NCBI GenBank assembly: GCA_947453475.1
Contig: CANGGK010000005.1
Location: 1-42,161 of the forward strand
Direction: 5' to 3'
Length of the DNA stretch: 42,161 nucleotides
Source: Microbacteriaceae bacterium
GTDB taxonomy: Bacteria > Actinomycetota > Actinomycetes > Actinomycetales > Microbacteriaceae
The position numbers and the translations under genes were made by a program. Under the pieces are notes generated by a model. That model searched no databases. It was not told the DNA's origin and saw only the letters and a list, made by a program, of their open reading frames with translations. Below, one piece after another: positions 1-9,600 of this stretch (position 1 is its first letter; each line of letters begins with the position of its first letter).

Positions 1-99
1 AAAACCGCTGCTGATTTCTGCAGCCTGACCCGCCTGGTAACCGGCAGCGACAAGGCCAAGAGAAACAATGCCTAAGAACGACTTAGTACCTTTTCTCAC
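1..99 (-). CDS. FMN-binding-domain-type secreted protein, N-terminal fragment
   Basis: Only the first 33 codons are inside the window; the gene runs off the left edge. It starts at a GTG that overlaps the stop of the ferric-reductase-like gene by 4 nt (GTGA), so the two are probably translationally coupled. The visible peptide has a basic start (VRKGTKSF) followed by a hydrophobic stretch (LGIVSLGLVAAGYQAG), which reads as a signal peptide or membrane anchor. In Actinobacteria the gene after this kind of membrane flavoreductase is often a small exported FMN-binding-domain protein, and the AGYQAG segment is typical of those leaders. The family assignment rests on this context, because the domain itself is not visible. 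Confidence 0.55.
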   Translation of the reverse strand, partial: MRKGTKSFLGIVSLGLVAAGYQAGQAAEISSGF

Positions 100-1505
100 C
101 AGGCAAACTCCTCTGCGTGAACTTGGCTAGCCGGGGTTCCCGCACGAAGCACGCTCTTTTCAACGTTGTGCGTCCAGCCGGTAGGGCCACAAATGAAGAT
201 GTCCGATTCGACCAACTTCGGCGCAATCTGAGCCAGGCGAACCTGGTCTGAGCGATCGGTGCCGTCGGCGTTCATCCAGGATGAGTGATTTGCGCGAGGG
301 CCAGCCATAATTTCAAGCTTGAAACCTCGGTGACGGCAAAGTACCTGAATCTCCTCGAGCAAGGCAGCATCTGCCGCGTTGCGAACTCGGTAAATAACGG
401 TGACATCGCCAGGTCGAGCTGCGATCGATTCGGCGAGTGCCCTAATCGGCGGAATACCGATGCCCGAGGCAACCAAAACGACCTTTTCTTTGGTGCGACG
501 TTCTTCGGTGAATACACCGTACGGCCCCTCAAGCAGCACCGGTGTGCCAGGTTTGATGTGCTGAAGTGCGCCGGTGTCATCGCCGCGCTTGCCAATGGTG
601 AAGCGCACGTAGCGCGAGTTAGGCGCAGCCGAGATTGAGAATGGGTGAGGGCGCCACCATTGCGTTGGGGTTAGCACTCGAAGCATGTAGAACTGGCCGG
701 CCTTGCCGCCCAACTTGGCAACGTTCTTGCCGGTCAAGTAGATCGATGAGCTGTCGCTAGATGCGGCCACAACCGACTGAACCTTTAGGCCAACCACAAA
801 GTGACGCAGCAGCGGCGAAAGCACACGGTACCAAGCCAAGTTGAAGACCACGAATAGGTAGAGGGTCACCCAGAAAACGGTCTGCACCGGCTTGCCGTGG
901 ATGTCGCTGCCGGTTGAAAACTGGTGAGGCACGGCTGCAAGCACCGATACATAAGACATGATGTGCACGATGTACCAAGCTTCGTAGCTCATCTTTTTGC
1001 GAGCAAACGTTAGCGAAGTAACCACTACTGCGATCATCAGGAATAGACCAATGGTCGCTGTCCACATGTCTGGCACGTTTAGAAACAGGTTGATCATTTC
1101 ATCAATCAGGTTCTTGCCATCGGTTATTGCAAAGCTGATTAGCGAAGCCAAGAAGTGGGCAACGACAAAGTAAAGAACCGGCTTGCCCAGCTTTTTGTGG
1201 GCCAGGGTGGCACGGTCGTGACCGTAAAACTTGTCGATCCATGGCACACGAGCGATGAGCAACATGTGAATGAGCAGCAGGTCGGTGCCCACCAAAGCGG
1301 TGAGACGGCTGAAGGCGTTCAGAGCACTCGGAACATCGTGCACACCCTTGAGGCCACCATCGACCAGGAACATTACGGTTACCGCAAGCACGGTTCCCCA
1401 GGCAATCGCCTCGATTACATCCTGGGCACGCTTCAGGCGCAGGAATTTCTTGTAGCCCAAACGAACCTTGCCCGTTGGCTTCACGAAGGTTACCTGTGTT
1501 GTCAT
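96..1505 (-). CDS. Ferric-reductase-like transmembrane flavocytochrome (FAD/NAD(P)H oxidoreductase)
   Basis: A 469-aa membrane oxidoreductase. The N-terminal half has about six hydrophobic segments (roughly residues 30-235) with histidines placed as in ferric reductase/NOX-type haem-binding helices (LLLIHMLL, VAHFLASL, WYIVHIMSY). The C-terminal half is a ferredoxin-NADP reductase-like module, with the FAD-binding motif HPFSISAAP near residue 285, the NAD(P)-binding stretch ASGIGIPPIRAL near 350, and ICGPTGW near the end. The family moves electrons from NAD(P)H through FAD and haem across the membrane to iron or an extracytoplasmic flavoprotein. The coupled downstream FMN-binding-type protein would be the natural acceptor (inference). 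The ATG start is supported by a leaderless-type -10 (CAGACT) 6 nt upstream. The true electron acceptor cannot be read from the sequence. Confidence 0.85.
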   Translation of the reverse strand: MTTQVTFVKPTGKVRLGYKKFLRLKRAQDVIEAIAWGTVLAVTVMFLVDGGLKGVHDVPSALNAFSRLTALVGTDLLLIHMLLIARVPWIDKFYGHDRATLAHKKLGKPVLYFVVAHFLASLISFAITDGKNLIDEMINLFLNVPDMWTATIGLFLMIAVVVTSLTFARKKMSYEAWYIVHIMSYVSVLAAVPHQFSTGSDIHGKPVQTVFWVTLYLFVVFNLAWYRVLSPLLRHFVVGLKVQSVVAASSDSSSIYLTGKNVAKLGGKAGQFYMLRVLTPTQWWRPHPFSISAAPNSRYVRFTIGKRGDDTGALQHIKPGTPVLLEGPYGVFTEERRTKEKVVLVASGIGIPPIRALAESIAARPGDVTVIYRVRNAADAALLEEIQVLCRHRGFKLEIMAGPRANHSSWMNADGTDRSDQVRLAQIAPKLVESDIFICGPTGWTHNVEKSVLRAGTPASQVHAEEFAW

Positions 1506-1511
1506 GTTTTT

Positions 1512-1517
1512 AGTCTG
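1512..1517 (-). promoter_or_regulatory. Candidate -10 (CAGACT) for leaderless ferric-reductase mRNA
   Basis: Read on the minus strand, CAGACT lies exactly 6 nt (AAAAAC) before the ATG at 1505. It matches the TANNNT-N6-ATG layout of other genes in this window except for the first base. No Shine-Dalgarno sequence is visible. Confidence 0.4.
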
Positions 1518-1526
1518 GCGGGGCTA

Positions 1527-1548
1527 TCTGGGAGAAGTCTGGGAGAAC
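1527..1548 (-). repeat. Two tandem 11-bp direct repeats upstream of the ferric-reductase promoter
   Basis: On the minus strand the sequence reads TTCTCCCAGAC then TTCTCCCAGAT. The two copies are identical over 10 of 11 bases and spaced one DNA helical turn apart. They overlap where the -35 region of the candidate promoter would lie, so they could be a binding site for a regulator that contacts the same DNA face. No known regulator motif was recognised. Confidence 0.4.
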
Positions 1549-1569
1549 CCAGCGAGTCAACTGTAAGTG

Positions 1570-2118
1570 CTACCAGTTCGAAGGAGCTGGTTCCTTGCCC
1601 TTTGGCAGCGCCGAATCGGCCGCCCAATTCTTAACCCACTCAGGTAACACCGGAATCGGTCCGTGCCAATCGCCGCCCTGTTCAATTACCTCGGCCGGGC
1701 TCAAAATGCCGCGAGTTCGCTTCAAAAAACGAACCCGCACGATGCCCTGGGTATAAATCTCACCGTTCACTACCATTCGCTGGTCAAAGTAGAACGCCAG
1801 GTCATCCCAGCCGATCACCTTCGATTCCATGTCGAACTTCTGCCACGGCATCAAAGACTTTCGAAAGGTGATGGTTTCTGCGACCACCACCGGATACCAA
1901 CCGAGCTTCTTCCAGTGCTGCCAAGCGCCTGAACGCAGTGCGAGGTCAAGCCGGCTGATGTCAAACAGAGCTAGAAACTTGCCGTTGTTCATGTGCCTAA
2001 AGATGTCTAGATCACTCGGCCAAACCCTATAGCTTCGCTTTCCCACTTGCGACCAGTCGAGTTTCGAACGAAACCGCCAGGTAATCAGTGCAAAGGCAAC
2101 GCGAAACCAAAGGTTCAT
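1570..2118 (-). CDS. Hotdog-fold acyl-CoA thioesterase-like protein
   Basis: The ORF track extends this to 199 aa, but I prefer the ATG at 2118 (MNLWFRVAF, 182 aa). It leaves a 4-nt gap after the peptidase stop instead of overlapping it, and it matches the usual hydrophobic start of THEM6-like/4-hydroxybenzoyl-CoA thioesterase-like proteins. The segment RVWPSDLDIFRHMNNGKF carries the family signature of an acidic residue followed by a HMNN loop. A basic segment and a beta-rich region consistent with the hotdog fold follow. The family hydrolyses acyl-CoA thioesters, but the substrate here is unknown. It is probably cotranscribed with the upstream M13 peptidase because the gap is tiny; no functional link between them is evident. 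Confidence 0.75.
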   Translation of the reverse strand: MNLWFRVAFALITWRFRSKLDWSQVGKRSYRVWPSDLDIFRHMNNGKFLALFDISRLDLALRSGAWQHWKKLGWYPVVVAETITFRKSLMPWQKFDMESKVIGWDDLAFYFDQRMVVNGEIYTQGIVRVRFLKRTRGILSPAEVIEQGGDWHGPIPVLPEWVKNWAADSALPKGKEPAPSNW

Positions 2119-2122
2119 CGAC

Positions 2123-4087
2123 TTACCAAATCTTGACGCGAAGGTCTGGGGCGAGCCAAAGCTTGTCACCAGGCTTTACATCGAAGGCCTCATAGAAGGC
2201 ATCGACGTTGCGAACAATCTGGTTGCAGCGGAACTCGGGTGGTGAGTGTGGGTCGGTAGCCAAACGCTGAATGACCATCTCATCGCGGCCCTTGGTGCGC
2301 CAAGCCTGTGCCCAGCTCATGAATAGACGCTGGCGGCCGGTTAGGCCGTCGATAACGACATCTTCTTTGTCGCCCAACATCATCTCGTAGGCCTTGAACG
2401 CGATGCCCAAACCGCCTAGGTCACCGATGTTCTCGCCGATGGTGAGTTCGCCGTTGACCTTGTGCTCGTCTGACAACTGCGATGGCGAAAGCTCGTTGTA
2501 CTGGCCGATTAGTGCACCGGTTAGGTTCTCGAAGGCCTCGCGGTCTGCATCAGACCACCATGACTCGAGTTTTCCGTCGCCGTCATACTTGCTGCCCTGG
2601 TCGTCGAAACCGTGGCCGATTTCGTGACCGATGACACCACCGATTGCCCCGAAGTTCACGGCATCATCGGTTGAAAGCGAGAAGAACGGAGGCTGCAAAA
2701 TCGCTGCCGGGAAAACGATTTCGTTGAAGCCAGGGTTGTAATAGGCGTTCACGGTCTGCGGGGTCATGAACCACTCGTCGCGGTCAATCTTGCTGCCGAT
2801 CTTGGCCAGTTCCTTGGCCGCACCCCAAGCCGCAACGCGGCGGACGTTGCCAACCAAGTCATCTCGACGAATCTCGATTGAGCTGTAGTCCTTCCACTTA
2901 ACCGGATAACCGATCTTCGGGGTGAACTTGTCGAGCTTGGTAAGCGCCTTCACCTTGGTCTCTTCGGTCATCCAAGCGAGGTTGTTAATGCTGTCGCGGT
3001 AGGCCTCGATGAGGTAGCTGACCAGTTCATCCATGCGGGTCTTTGCATCAGCCGGAAAGTATTTGTCGACGTAGATCTTGCCGATTGCCTCACCGAGTGA
3101 ACCTTCAACCAATGAAACCGCGCGCTTCCAGCGGGCACGGTTCATCGGCGCGCCGGTTAGCTTGGTGCCATAGAAGTCAAAGCGCTCGTTGACGAAGTCA
3201 TCGCTCAAAAGGCTTGAGGTCGAGCGGATTACCTGCCAGGCCAACCAAAGCTTGATTGCCTCGAGGTGGTCGTTATTCCATAGCTTGGCGAGCCCCTCGA
3301 AGAAGCTCGGCATTGCCACGTTTAGTTCATCCAAGACCTTTGCATCGAACTTGGCTGCGGTGAGCCAGATGTTCCAGTCGAAGGTTGGGGTTAGCGCGTC
3401 CAGGTGGGCGCGAGCGGTGAGGTTATAAGTCTTCTCGGCATCGCGGGTGGCAACGTTATCCCAGTGAATGTTGGCCAGCTCGGTTTCGAAGTGGAAGATC
3501 TTGTTTGCTCCGGCGAGCGCCGCGTCGGCATCCCAGCCAGCAAAGGTGAGCATCTGGGTGATGTGAGGAACATATGCGTCGCGAATTTCGGCGTGCTTTT
3601 CTTCGCGATAGTAAGCCTCGTCGGGTAGGCCCAAACCGCCCTGAGCCAGGTTGACGATGTAGCGGTCTGGGTTGCCCTCGTCGTTGTCTACCCAGATGCC
3701 GAAAAGACCAGATAGGCCTAGGTGCTCATAGGTGCCAAGCAGGTGAGTTGCGTCGTCGATTTGGCAAACCTGCTCAATTAGCTTTAGGTCGGCGGCGATT
3801 GGTGCTGCACCGAGTTCGTTGGCCCGCTCTTCATCCAAGAATGATGCATAGAGGTCGCCAATTTGCTGGCTAACGCCTGGCTCCGGGTTGGCGGCTGCTT
3901 CTTCAAGCACCTCACGCACGGCAGCTTCAGAGTCGTCTGCCAACATCGCGAAGGCGCCATAAATGGCCTTATCTTCAGGGATGTCTACCTCGGCGAACCA
4001 CTTGCCGTTCACGTGCTGGAACAGGTCGTCCTGAGGGCGGATGTTTGGGTTGAGGTCGTTGGCGTCGATGCCTGGCTTCATGCTCAT
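2123..4087 (-). CDS. pepO: M13-family zinc metallopeptidase (neprilysin/PepO type)
   Basis: A 654-aa protein of the usual length for bacterial M13 oligopeptidases. The N-terminus (IRPQDDLFQHVNGKWF) is the conserved M13 opening. The zinc site is VIGHEIGHGFDD at about residue 490 (HExxH), the third ligand Glu lies in GENIGDLGG downstream, and NAYYNP/IVFPAAILQPP substrate-cleft motifs precede it. The C-terminus ends in a Trp, as is common in the family. No signal peptide is visible, so it is likely a cytoplasmic or unconventionally localised peptidase that cleaves short peptides. The start at 4087 is supported by a TAGGAT -10-like hexamer exactly 6 nt upstream; an alternative ATG lies two codons downstream. 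It is divergent from trhO. Confidence 0.93.
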   Translation of the reverse strand: MSMKPGIDANDLNPNIRPQDDLFQHVNGKWFAEVDIPEDKAIYGAFAMLADDSEAAVREVLEEAAANPEPGVSQQIGDLYASFLDEERANELGAAPIAADLKLIEQVCQIDDATHLLGTYEHLGLSGLFGIWVDNDEGNPDRYIVNLAQGGLGLPDEAYYREEKHAEIRDAYVPHITQMLTFAGWDADAALAGANKIFHFETELANIHWDNVATRDAEKTYNLTARAHLDALTPTFDWNIWLTAAKFDAKVLDELNVAMPSFFEGLAKLWNNDHLEAIKLWLAWQVIRSTSSLLSDDFVNERFDFYGTKLTGAPMNRARWKRAVSLVEGSLGEAIGKIYVDKYFPADAKTRMDELVSYLIEAYRDSINNLAWMTEETKVKALTKLDKFTPKIGYPVKWKDYSSIEIRRDDLVGNVRRVAAWGAAKELAKIGSKIDRDEWFMTPQTVNAYYNPGFNEIVFPAAILQPPFFSLSTDDAVNFGAIGGVIGHEIGHGFDDQGSKYDGDGKLESWWSDADREAFENLTGALIGQYNELSPSQLSDEHKVNGELTIGENIGDLGGLGIAFKAYEMMLGDKEDVVIDGLTGRQRLFMSWAQAWRTKGRDEMVIQRLATDPHSPPEFRCNQIVRNVDAFYEAFDVKPGDKLWLAPDLRVKIW

Positions 4088-4093
4088 TCCTAC

Positions 4094-4099
4094 ATCCTA
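4094..4099 (-). promoter_or_regulatory. -10 element (TAGGAT) of leaderless pepO transcript
   Basis: On the minus strand TAGGAT is followed by GTAGGA and then ATG at 4087. The 6-nt spacer places transcription initiation at or within a base or two of the start codon. It shares the short intergenic region with the divergent trhO promoter. Confidence 0.55.
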
Positions 4100-4152
4100 G
4101 ATCTCTCTTTGGCCATAATCTGCACCCCTGTCGCTAGAAATAGTCGCGGGTT

Positions 4153-4158
4153 TAGAAT
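4153..4158 (+). promoter_or_regulatory. -10 element (TAGAAT) of leaderless trhO transcript
   Basis: TAGAAT, then the 6-nt spacer GGGACT, then the GTG start codon of trhO. There is no room for a normal leader. No good -35 hexamer is evident. Confidence 0.55.
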
Positions 4159-4164
4159 GGGACT

Positions 4165-5076
4165 GTGGACCTACAAAAAATCATCCTGTATTACGGCTTC
4201 GCTCCTGTTGCCGACCCAGTCGCTCTAAAGCTTTGGCAGAAGACTCTGTGCGAGTCGCTCGGGCTAAAGGGTCGCATCATCATTTCTGAGCACGGCATTA
4301 ATGGCACCCTCGGTGGCGACATGATGGCCTTGAAGAAGTACGTTCGTCAGACCCGCGAATACCCGGGTTTCGGCAAGATCGATTTCAAGTGGTCTGATGG
4401 CACCGGCAATGATTTTCCTCGCCTTTCGGTGAAGAACCGCGATGAGCTAGTTGCTTTCAAGGCCCCGGATGAAGTGAAAGTCGACAAGTCTGGAGTCACC
4501 AACGGTGGCAAGCACCTAAAGCCAGCCCAGGTCAACAAGCTGGTTGAAGAACGTGGCGATGAGGTCGTCTTCTTCGATGGCCGCAACGCATTCGAAGCCA
4601 AGATTGGCAAGTTCAAGAACGCTATCGTTCCCGATGTTGAAACTTCACACGACTTTATTGCCGAGCTTGAATCTGGCAAGTATGACCACATCAAAGACAA
4701 GCCAATCGTCACCTACTGCACCGGTGGCATCCGTTGCGAGATTCTTTCTGCTGTCATGATCAAGCGCGGTTTCAAAGAGGTTTACCAAATTGATGGCGGC
4801 ATCGTTCGATATGGCGAGACCTTTAAAGACAAGGGCCTCTGGGAGGGTTCGCTTTACATCTTTGATGACCGCATGGTTCAAGACTTCAGCGATGAAGCCA
4901 AGGTAATCGGCGAATGCGAGAGCTGCGGTGGCCCAACCAACTCGTTCCGCAACTGCGCGAGCGTGGGCTGCAAAGACCTAGTTCTGCTTTGCGACACCTG
5001 CTATGCCGACCCAGCCCACTCTGAGCACAAGCCGACCCACACCCGCGGTAAGCGCCACGCTCAACAAGTCGGATAA
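4165..5076 (+). CDS. trhO: tRNA uridine(34) hydroxylase, rhodanese-family TrhO (UPF0176)
   Basis: A 303-aa protein matching the TrhO/YceA family in length and architecture. The N-terminal alpha/beta domain starts [13 protein letters not shown] and contains [11 protein letters not shown]. The central rhodanese domain has the active-site loop YCTGGIRCE, with the catalytic Cys in CTGGIR. The Cys-rich C-terminus ([23 protein letters not shown]) is typical of the family. TrhO hydroxylates U34 of certain tRNAs to ho5U in an oxygen-dependent reaction. The GTG start is chosen because the TAGAAT -10 lies 6 nt upstream and the N-terminus aligns with the family. It stands alone between a divergent peptidase gene and the exported-protein block. 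Confidence 0.92.
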   Translation: MDLQKIILYYGFAPVADPVALKLWQKTLCESLGLKGRIIISEHGINGTLGGDMMALKKYVRQTREYPGFGKIDFKWSDGTGNDFPRLSVKNRDELVAFKAPDEVKVDKSGVTNGGKHLKPAQVNKLVEERGDEVVFFDGRNAFEAKIGKFKNAIVPDVETSHDFIAELESGKYDHIKDKPIVTYCTGGIRCEILSAVMIKRGFKEVYQIDGGIVRYGETFKDKGLWEGSLYIFDDRMVQDFSDEAKVIGECESCGGPTNSFRNCASVGCKDLVLLCDTCYADPAHSEHKPTHTRGKRHAQQVG

Positions 5077-5146
5077 CCGCATAAACTCAGGGTTATCCCC
5101 TATTTTTGTTCGTTTTTGATGCCCCAACCGTGTATTTTTTGGGGTT

Positions 5147-6617
5147 ATGACTAGTTCACTAAACCTCAAAAAAAATCATCTCAGTTGGCGCCGCCGCGTT
5201 GCTCGCCATCGGCACAAGCGTCGCTTCGTCCGAGCCTGCCATGGTTCTCAACCCGACTCCACTTGCTCTGTCACGCATCGACAACTGGGGGCCTAGCATC
5301 CAGCAGGTTGGCCAAACTGCGTCAAACGCGATGGTGATTGTGCAGCCAACGTTCAACTTCTTCTCAATCGCTTCTGGAACGCCGACCTTTGAAGTTCACT
5401 GGTTTGCTTGTACGAGTGCCCAGGCCAACATCTCATCTGACGTGACCGATGGTGTCTTTGCAAACACCTTGCCAGCGGGTTGCACTGAAGTTGCCGGTAC
5501 ACAAACCAACGACTCATACACTGCGACTTCCTCTGAGCAAGGTAAGTACCTTGGCGTATGGACCAAAGCGACCGTTGCCGGAGACTGGCGTGCAGTGTGG
5601 TCAAAAACCACCTCTGCTGCTCTCATTGGTGCCCCAGTAGCCCCTGTCGTTAGCACTGGAAGCCCGGCCTCTGCAAACCTTTCAGACACCGGAGTAACAA
5701 TCAACTACAGCGTTTCGACTGTAGGTAACCTCGGGTGGTCAGTGCGTGCGGCAGCGTCAGCCGCGCCAACCGTCTCGAACCTCTCGACCTCAAGCTGGCA
5801 GTCAGCTGACCTAGTACACGGGCGAGCAACCCTTATGTCTTCGGGAGCCGGTAACTTCTCAGTGACTGGGCTAACAGCAGGCACTGACTACGTTGCTTAC
5901 ATTGGCGTAATCGGCGGTGGCGGAAACTCAAACCTTTACAGCTTCGCCTTCACAACCACCGGAGGGTCAAGCTCAAACCCGGTAAGCGCTCAGCCTCCAG
6001 TTCTAACGCCTGAGCAGGCCAAGAACCAGATCAAGCCTCTTCCGGTGATCGTGCAGCCACTTGTTGCCGCGCTTCCAGCCCTAAGCAAGCCGCTGGTTGA
6101 TGCCGGAGGCAAGGTTGACCTAACCGCAGGTGACTTCACCGGTTTGGTTTCGGCGTCAATCTCGGGCAAGCCACTTGACCTAACCGTTGCTTCGACCGGT
6201 GGATTAACCATCACCGTTCCAAACGGTAAGGCCGGCACTACCGCTGACTTGCTACTTAACTTCAAGTCAGGAACCGTAATCCTCCAGGATGCAATCAAGT
6301 ACATTGCACCAGTTGTGGTTTCAGCTGTTCCTGAGCGTTCGGTTTCAATTTCAGCCGGTTCGGCCAAGCTAAGCGACGCAAGCGCGAACCAGATTCGCCA
6401 GGCGGCCTTCGCCAACATGGCCAACACCAACATTGTTTGCGTTGCTTATGCGGCAAATGGATCAGCGGCTGCGAAGGCTGCCGCACTGGCAACTGCCGAG
6501 CAGGCTTGTGCATTGGCTACCAAGGCGAACCCAAACCTAGTTGCAGCACCGGTAACCGTCATCGTCAACAAGGCGAAGGCAAAGACCTCGGCTGTTGGCA
6601 TCAAGGTTTACCACTAA
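5147..6617 (+). CDS. Secreted Fn3/Ig-like protein with its signal peptide out of frame across an A8 tract
   Basis: The open frame given is 5199-6617, but it lacks a proper start; only a TTG is available and it falls inside a signal-peptide-like sequence. An ATG at 5147 opens another frame (MTSSLNLKK). If one A is removed from the eight-A run at 5168-5175, this joins the long frame to give MTSSLNLKKIISVGAAALLA, a classic signal peptide with a cleavage-like SVA|SS site. As written, the ATG frame ends after 49 codons (stop 5294-5296). The mature part has a Cys-containing beta-rich domain, an Fn3-like segment (GLTAGTDYVAYIGVIG), and an Ala-rich C-terminus (ATAEQACALATKANPN) faintly reminiscent of an OmpA-like tail. 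The function is unknown; the context suggests a surface or secreted partner of the giant protein. The shift may be slippage-regulated, a true mutation or a sequence error. Confidence 0.7.
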
Positions 6618-6631
6618 CAGTTCGTTAGCTA

Positions 6632-6673
6632 AAAGAAATCCCCTCCTGGCAGGCGCCGGGAGGGGATTTCTTT
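6632..6673. terminator. Bidirectional intrinsic terminator between convergent genes
   Basis: A perfect 15-bp inverted repeat (AAAGAAATCCCCTCC / GGAGGGGATTTCTTT) with a GC-rich inner hairpin (GGC/GCC). It has A-rich and T-rich flanks, so it can act on both strands. It lies exactly between the stop of the 472-aa ORF and the stop of the giant gene. Confidence 0.9.
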
Positions 6674-6682
6674 ATGTCTGAG

Positions 6683-9600
6683 CTACTTGTTCACTTGAAC
6701 CATGTAGGTAACCGCAACGTCTACTCGTCGTGGCGTAGGGTTGCCTGGCAAACTACGACCGGCGCCGAACACCTTGAAACTGGCTTTCAAACCTAGCTTC
6801 TTGAACTGAGCAACTATCGCCGCTGCACGAGCCTGAGATAGCGCGACCTCGGCGTTAGAAACCTTGGCACTGGCGCTGTAGATGTAACCAATCGAACCGA
6901 CCTTGATGTTGGTGGCACCCTTAGGAATCTTCTTCAAGAAGGCCTTAATGGCGGTCAACGTTTTGGCAGTGATTGCCGACGAGTCAGGGTTGAAGCTGTA
7001 AGTTGCACCCAGTGACTTGGTGGTGGTTACTTGGAAAATAACCGGAAGGTTGGCACTTCTAACCTGGCCCTCTGGAGTGTATCCGTTCACCTGGATGGTG
7101 TGCAGGCCGACCAAACCATAGTCGCGAATTGGCAGCGATGCATCGAAGGCGCCGTTGGCATCCGTGGCGATGTTTCCAACCATGATTGGCTCAGAGAATA
7201 GGTTAACCAGCACCATGGAGTTCGGCTTGAATCCTGAACCGGTTAGGCGAATGAAGGTCGCCTTGTCGATCACAACTTGGTTCTTATTGATCAAAATCTT
7301 TAGAGTTCCGTCAACTCCAATGGCGCGAAGCTTGAGGTCCCACGCCTTAAGAGTAAGAACCTCTGCACCAAGCGCCTGTTCGAAGGTAAGGGCATATGTT
7401 GCATAGCTGCCACCATTGGTAGCCGCCTGGCCGTAACCCACTGGCGGTGCCGGGTTTACCGCAATCGGAACCAGTGGAGGCAGTGACGGTGCGCCTCCGT
7501 TTGATGATGGTGGTGAAACAACCGAAGCGCGCTCTGTTGAAAGATTCTCGGCACGTGCCTGAACATTCGCACTCGGAGTCGCACTGTTCCAAGCAACGAT
7601 GGTGAAGTAATAGGTGGTGCCTGCGGTTAGACCGGTGATGGTCTCAGAGACCTGCTGGTCAAGCGTCGAAGCGAGTACGACTGCGGTCGTGGTCTGGGTG
7701 CAACCAACGAGACTCGCGTCTGTCGAGTAGCAGAAGTAGTAGCTGGTAACTCCATTGCCCGGGTTTACAACACCGTTCAAGGTGGCGCCAGTCTGTGAAA
7801 TTGCGGTTGCTCCGGTTACTGAAGCGGTAGGCGCGGCAACCACTTCAAGGGTGAAGCTTTGCGATGTTGCGTTGCCGTCATCATCCATGACAGTGACGAT
7901 GAATGAGTAGGTTCCCGGAAGCGAGATGCTGCCGGTGAGAAGACCGCCATTAGAAAGGCTCAGGCCGCTTGGCAACGTGGTTGACGACCAGGTGTATGGC
8001 GACACGCCACCGGTGTTGGTGAACTGGAAGTTCGCTGAAGCCAGCGCCGTCAGGCTTGAGGTTGCTGCAGAGTAAATCGTCAGCGCCGCAGGTGCAGCAG
8101 CAGTGTCGAAGTTCAGAACTGTTCCAAGCGTGGTGCCCTCAGAGTTCGTGGCAACGATTCTGAAGTAATAGCGAGTTGCAGCGTCAAGGCGCACTAAATC
8201 AGCAGCAACGGCAACCGCTACGTCTGGTGTCGCAGCAATACTCGAAGGAGTCGAGCTGACCGAGACGCAGGTTCCATCGCAGGTTGCAAGGTCGGCCTGG
8301 GTTACCGAGTACCAAATTCGAACCGTCGTGGTCGCATACCCACTCTTTACCGAACCAGAGAGTGTAGCGCTCTTGTGAGTTACCGCTGAAGCTGCGTTTT
8401 CGGTTACCACTGGGGTACCGAAGACCTCTATGGTGAATGACTGCGTAACTGTGGCAGCACCGTTGGTTACCGAGACAGTAAAGGTATATGAACCATACGC
8501 CGTGGCACTTCCAGAAATCACACCGGTTGAACCAGCAAGAGCCAAGCCGGTAGGTAGAGCCCCGGCGGTGATCGACCAGGTTAGTGATCCACCTGCTCCA
8601 CCGTCGGCAGTGAGTGTCTGGTTATAAGCTGGGCCACCGACGCTGGTTGAAGGCAAGCTCGAACTCGTGATGGTTAGGTTTGCCGGTGGCGCATCGGTGG
8701 TGAAACTGATCTCAGCAGGTGCTGTGGCGCTTCCGGCAGCATTTGAAGCCGAGAAGTTCACGTAGTAAGTCGTCGAGGCAGACAAGCCAGATAGAGACTT
8801 GGTAACGGTAACGTTGGCGCCACCAGCCTGCCCAGCTGAATAGGTGAGGTTAGGGGTGCAACTCTGGCTTGTGCTGACGCAATAAAGCACGGTAGTCGCG
8901 CTGGTACCCGGGTTGAAGGTGAGGCTAAGCGTAGCTGCGGCAGAGGTGATGCCTCCGGTTGCATTTACCGCAAGAGTCGGTGCCGCAATGACAAGAAGGT
9001 TTAGCGACACTGAATCGTCAGAGGTTCCGAGTGAGTCTGAAACGGTGAAGACGAGGTCAACGTTGGCGGTTGCCGTCGGTGTGCCCGAGATCAAACCGGT
9101 TGCTGCATCCAGAGAAAGTCCGGCAGGCAGCTGACCTGTCTTAACCACCCAGTTGGTGTAGCTGCCTGAGCCGCCCGAGGCCACGAGTTGCTTGCTGTAG
9201 CTGGTTCCAACAACACCAGCGGTAAGCGACGAGGTTGATAGGTCTAGTGCAGCCAAGGTTGTCAATGAACGGGTTGCCATCGTCGTGGTTCCGTAGTTGG
9301 TTGCCTTGATTGCGTAGTAGTAGGTAGTTCCAACCGAGAGGTTGATCAAGTTGATGGTCAGGTCGGTAGCGCCGGCTGCCGCACTCACGGTTGCAACGTT
9401 GGTGAAGGTGCAGCTAGCGAGGTCTGCCTGAACCGCTCTTACACAATATGAAACCGTGGCACTTGCGTTATTTGGGTTGACGTTGAAGTTTAGAGTCGCC
9501 GAGGTAGAAGTCTTGCCGGTTACCGAGCCAAAGGTGATGGTTGGCAGGTCTGAAACCGCAATGGTCAAGTTTGCCGAGTCTGCAGTCGTGCCAGCGGCAT

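Noticed and set aside
5077-5146. Terminator after trhO (AGGG/CCCT followed by T-run)
   Set aside because: The stem is only 4 bp and the T-run is interrupted, so it is too weak to annotate.
6683-7000. LPXTG-type sorting signal at the giant protein's C-terminus
   Set aside because: The protein ends in the OmpA-like segment and TYMVQVNK; there is no LPXTG motif, terminal hydrophobic helix or basic tail.
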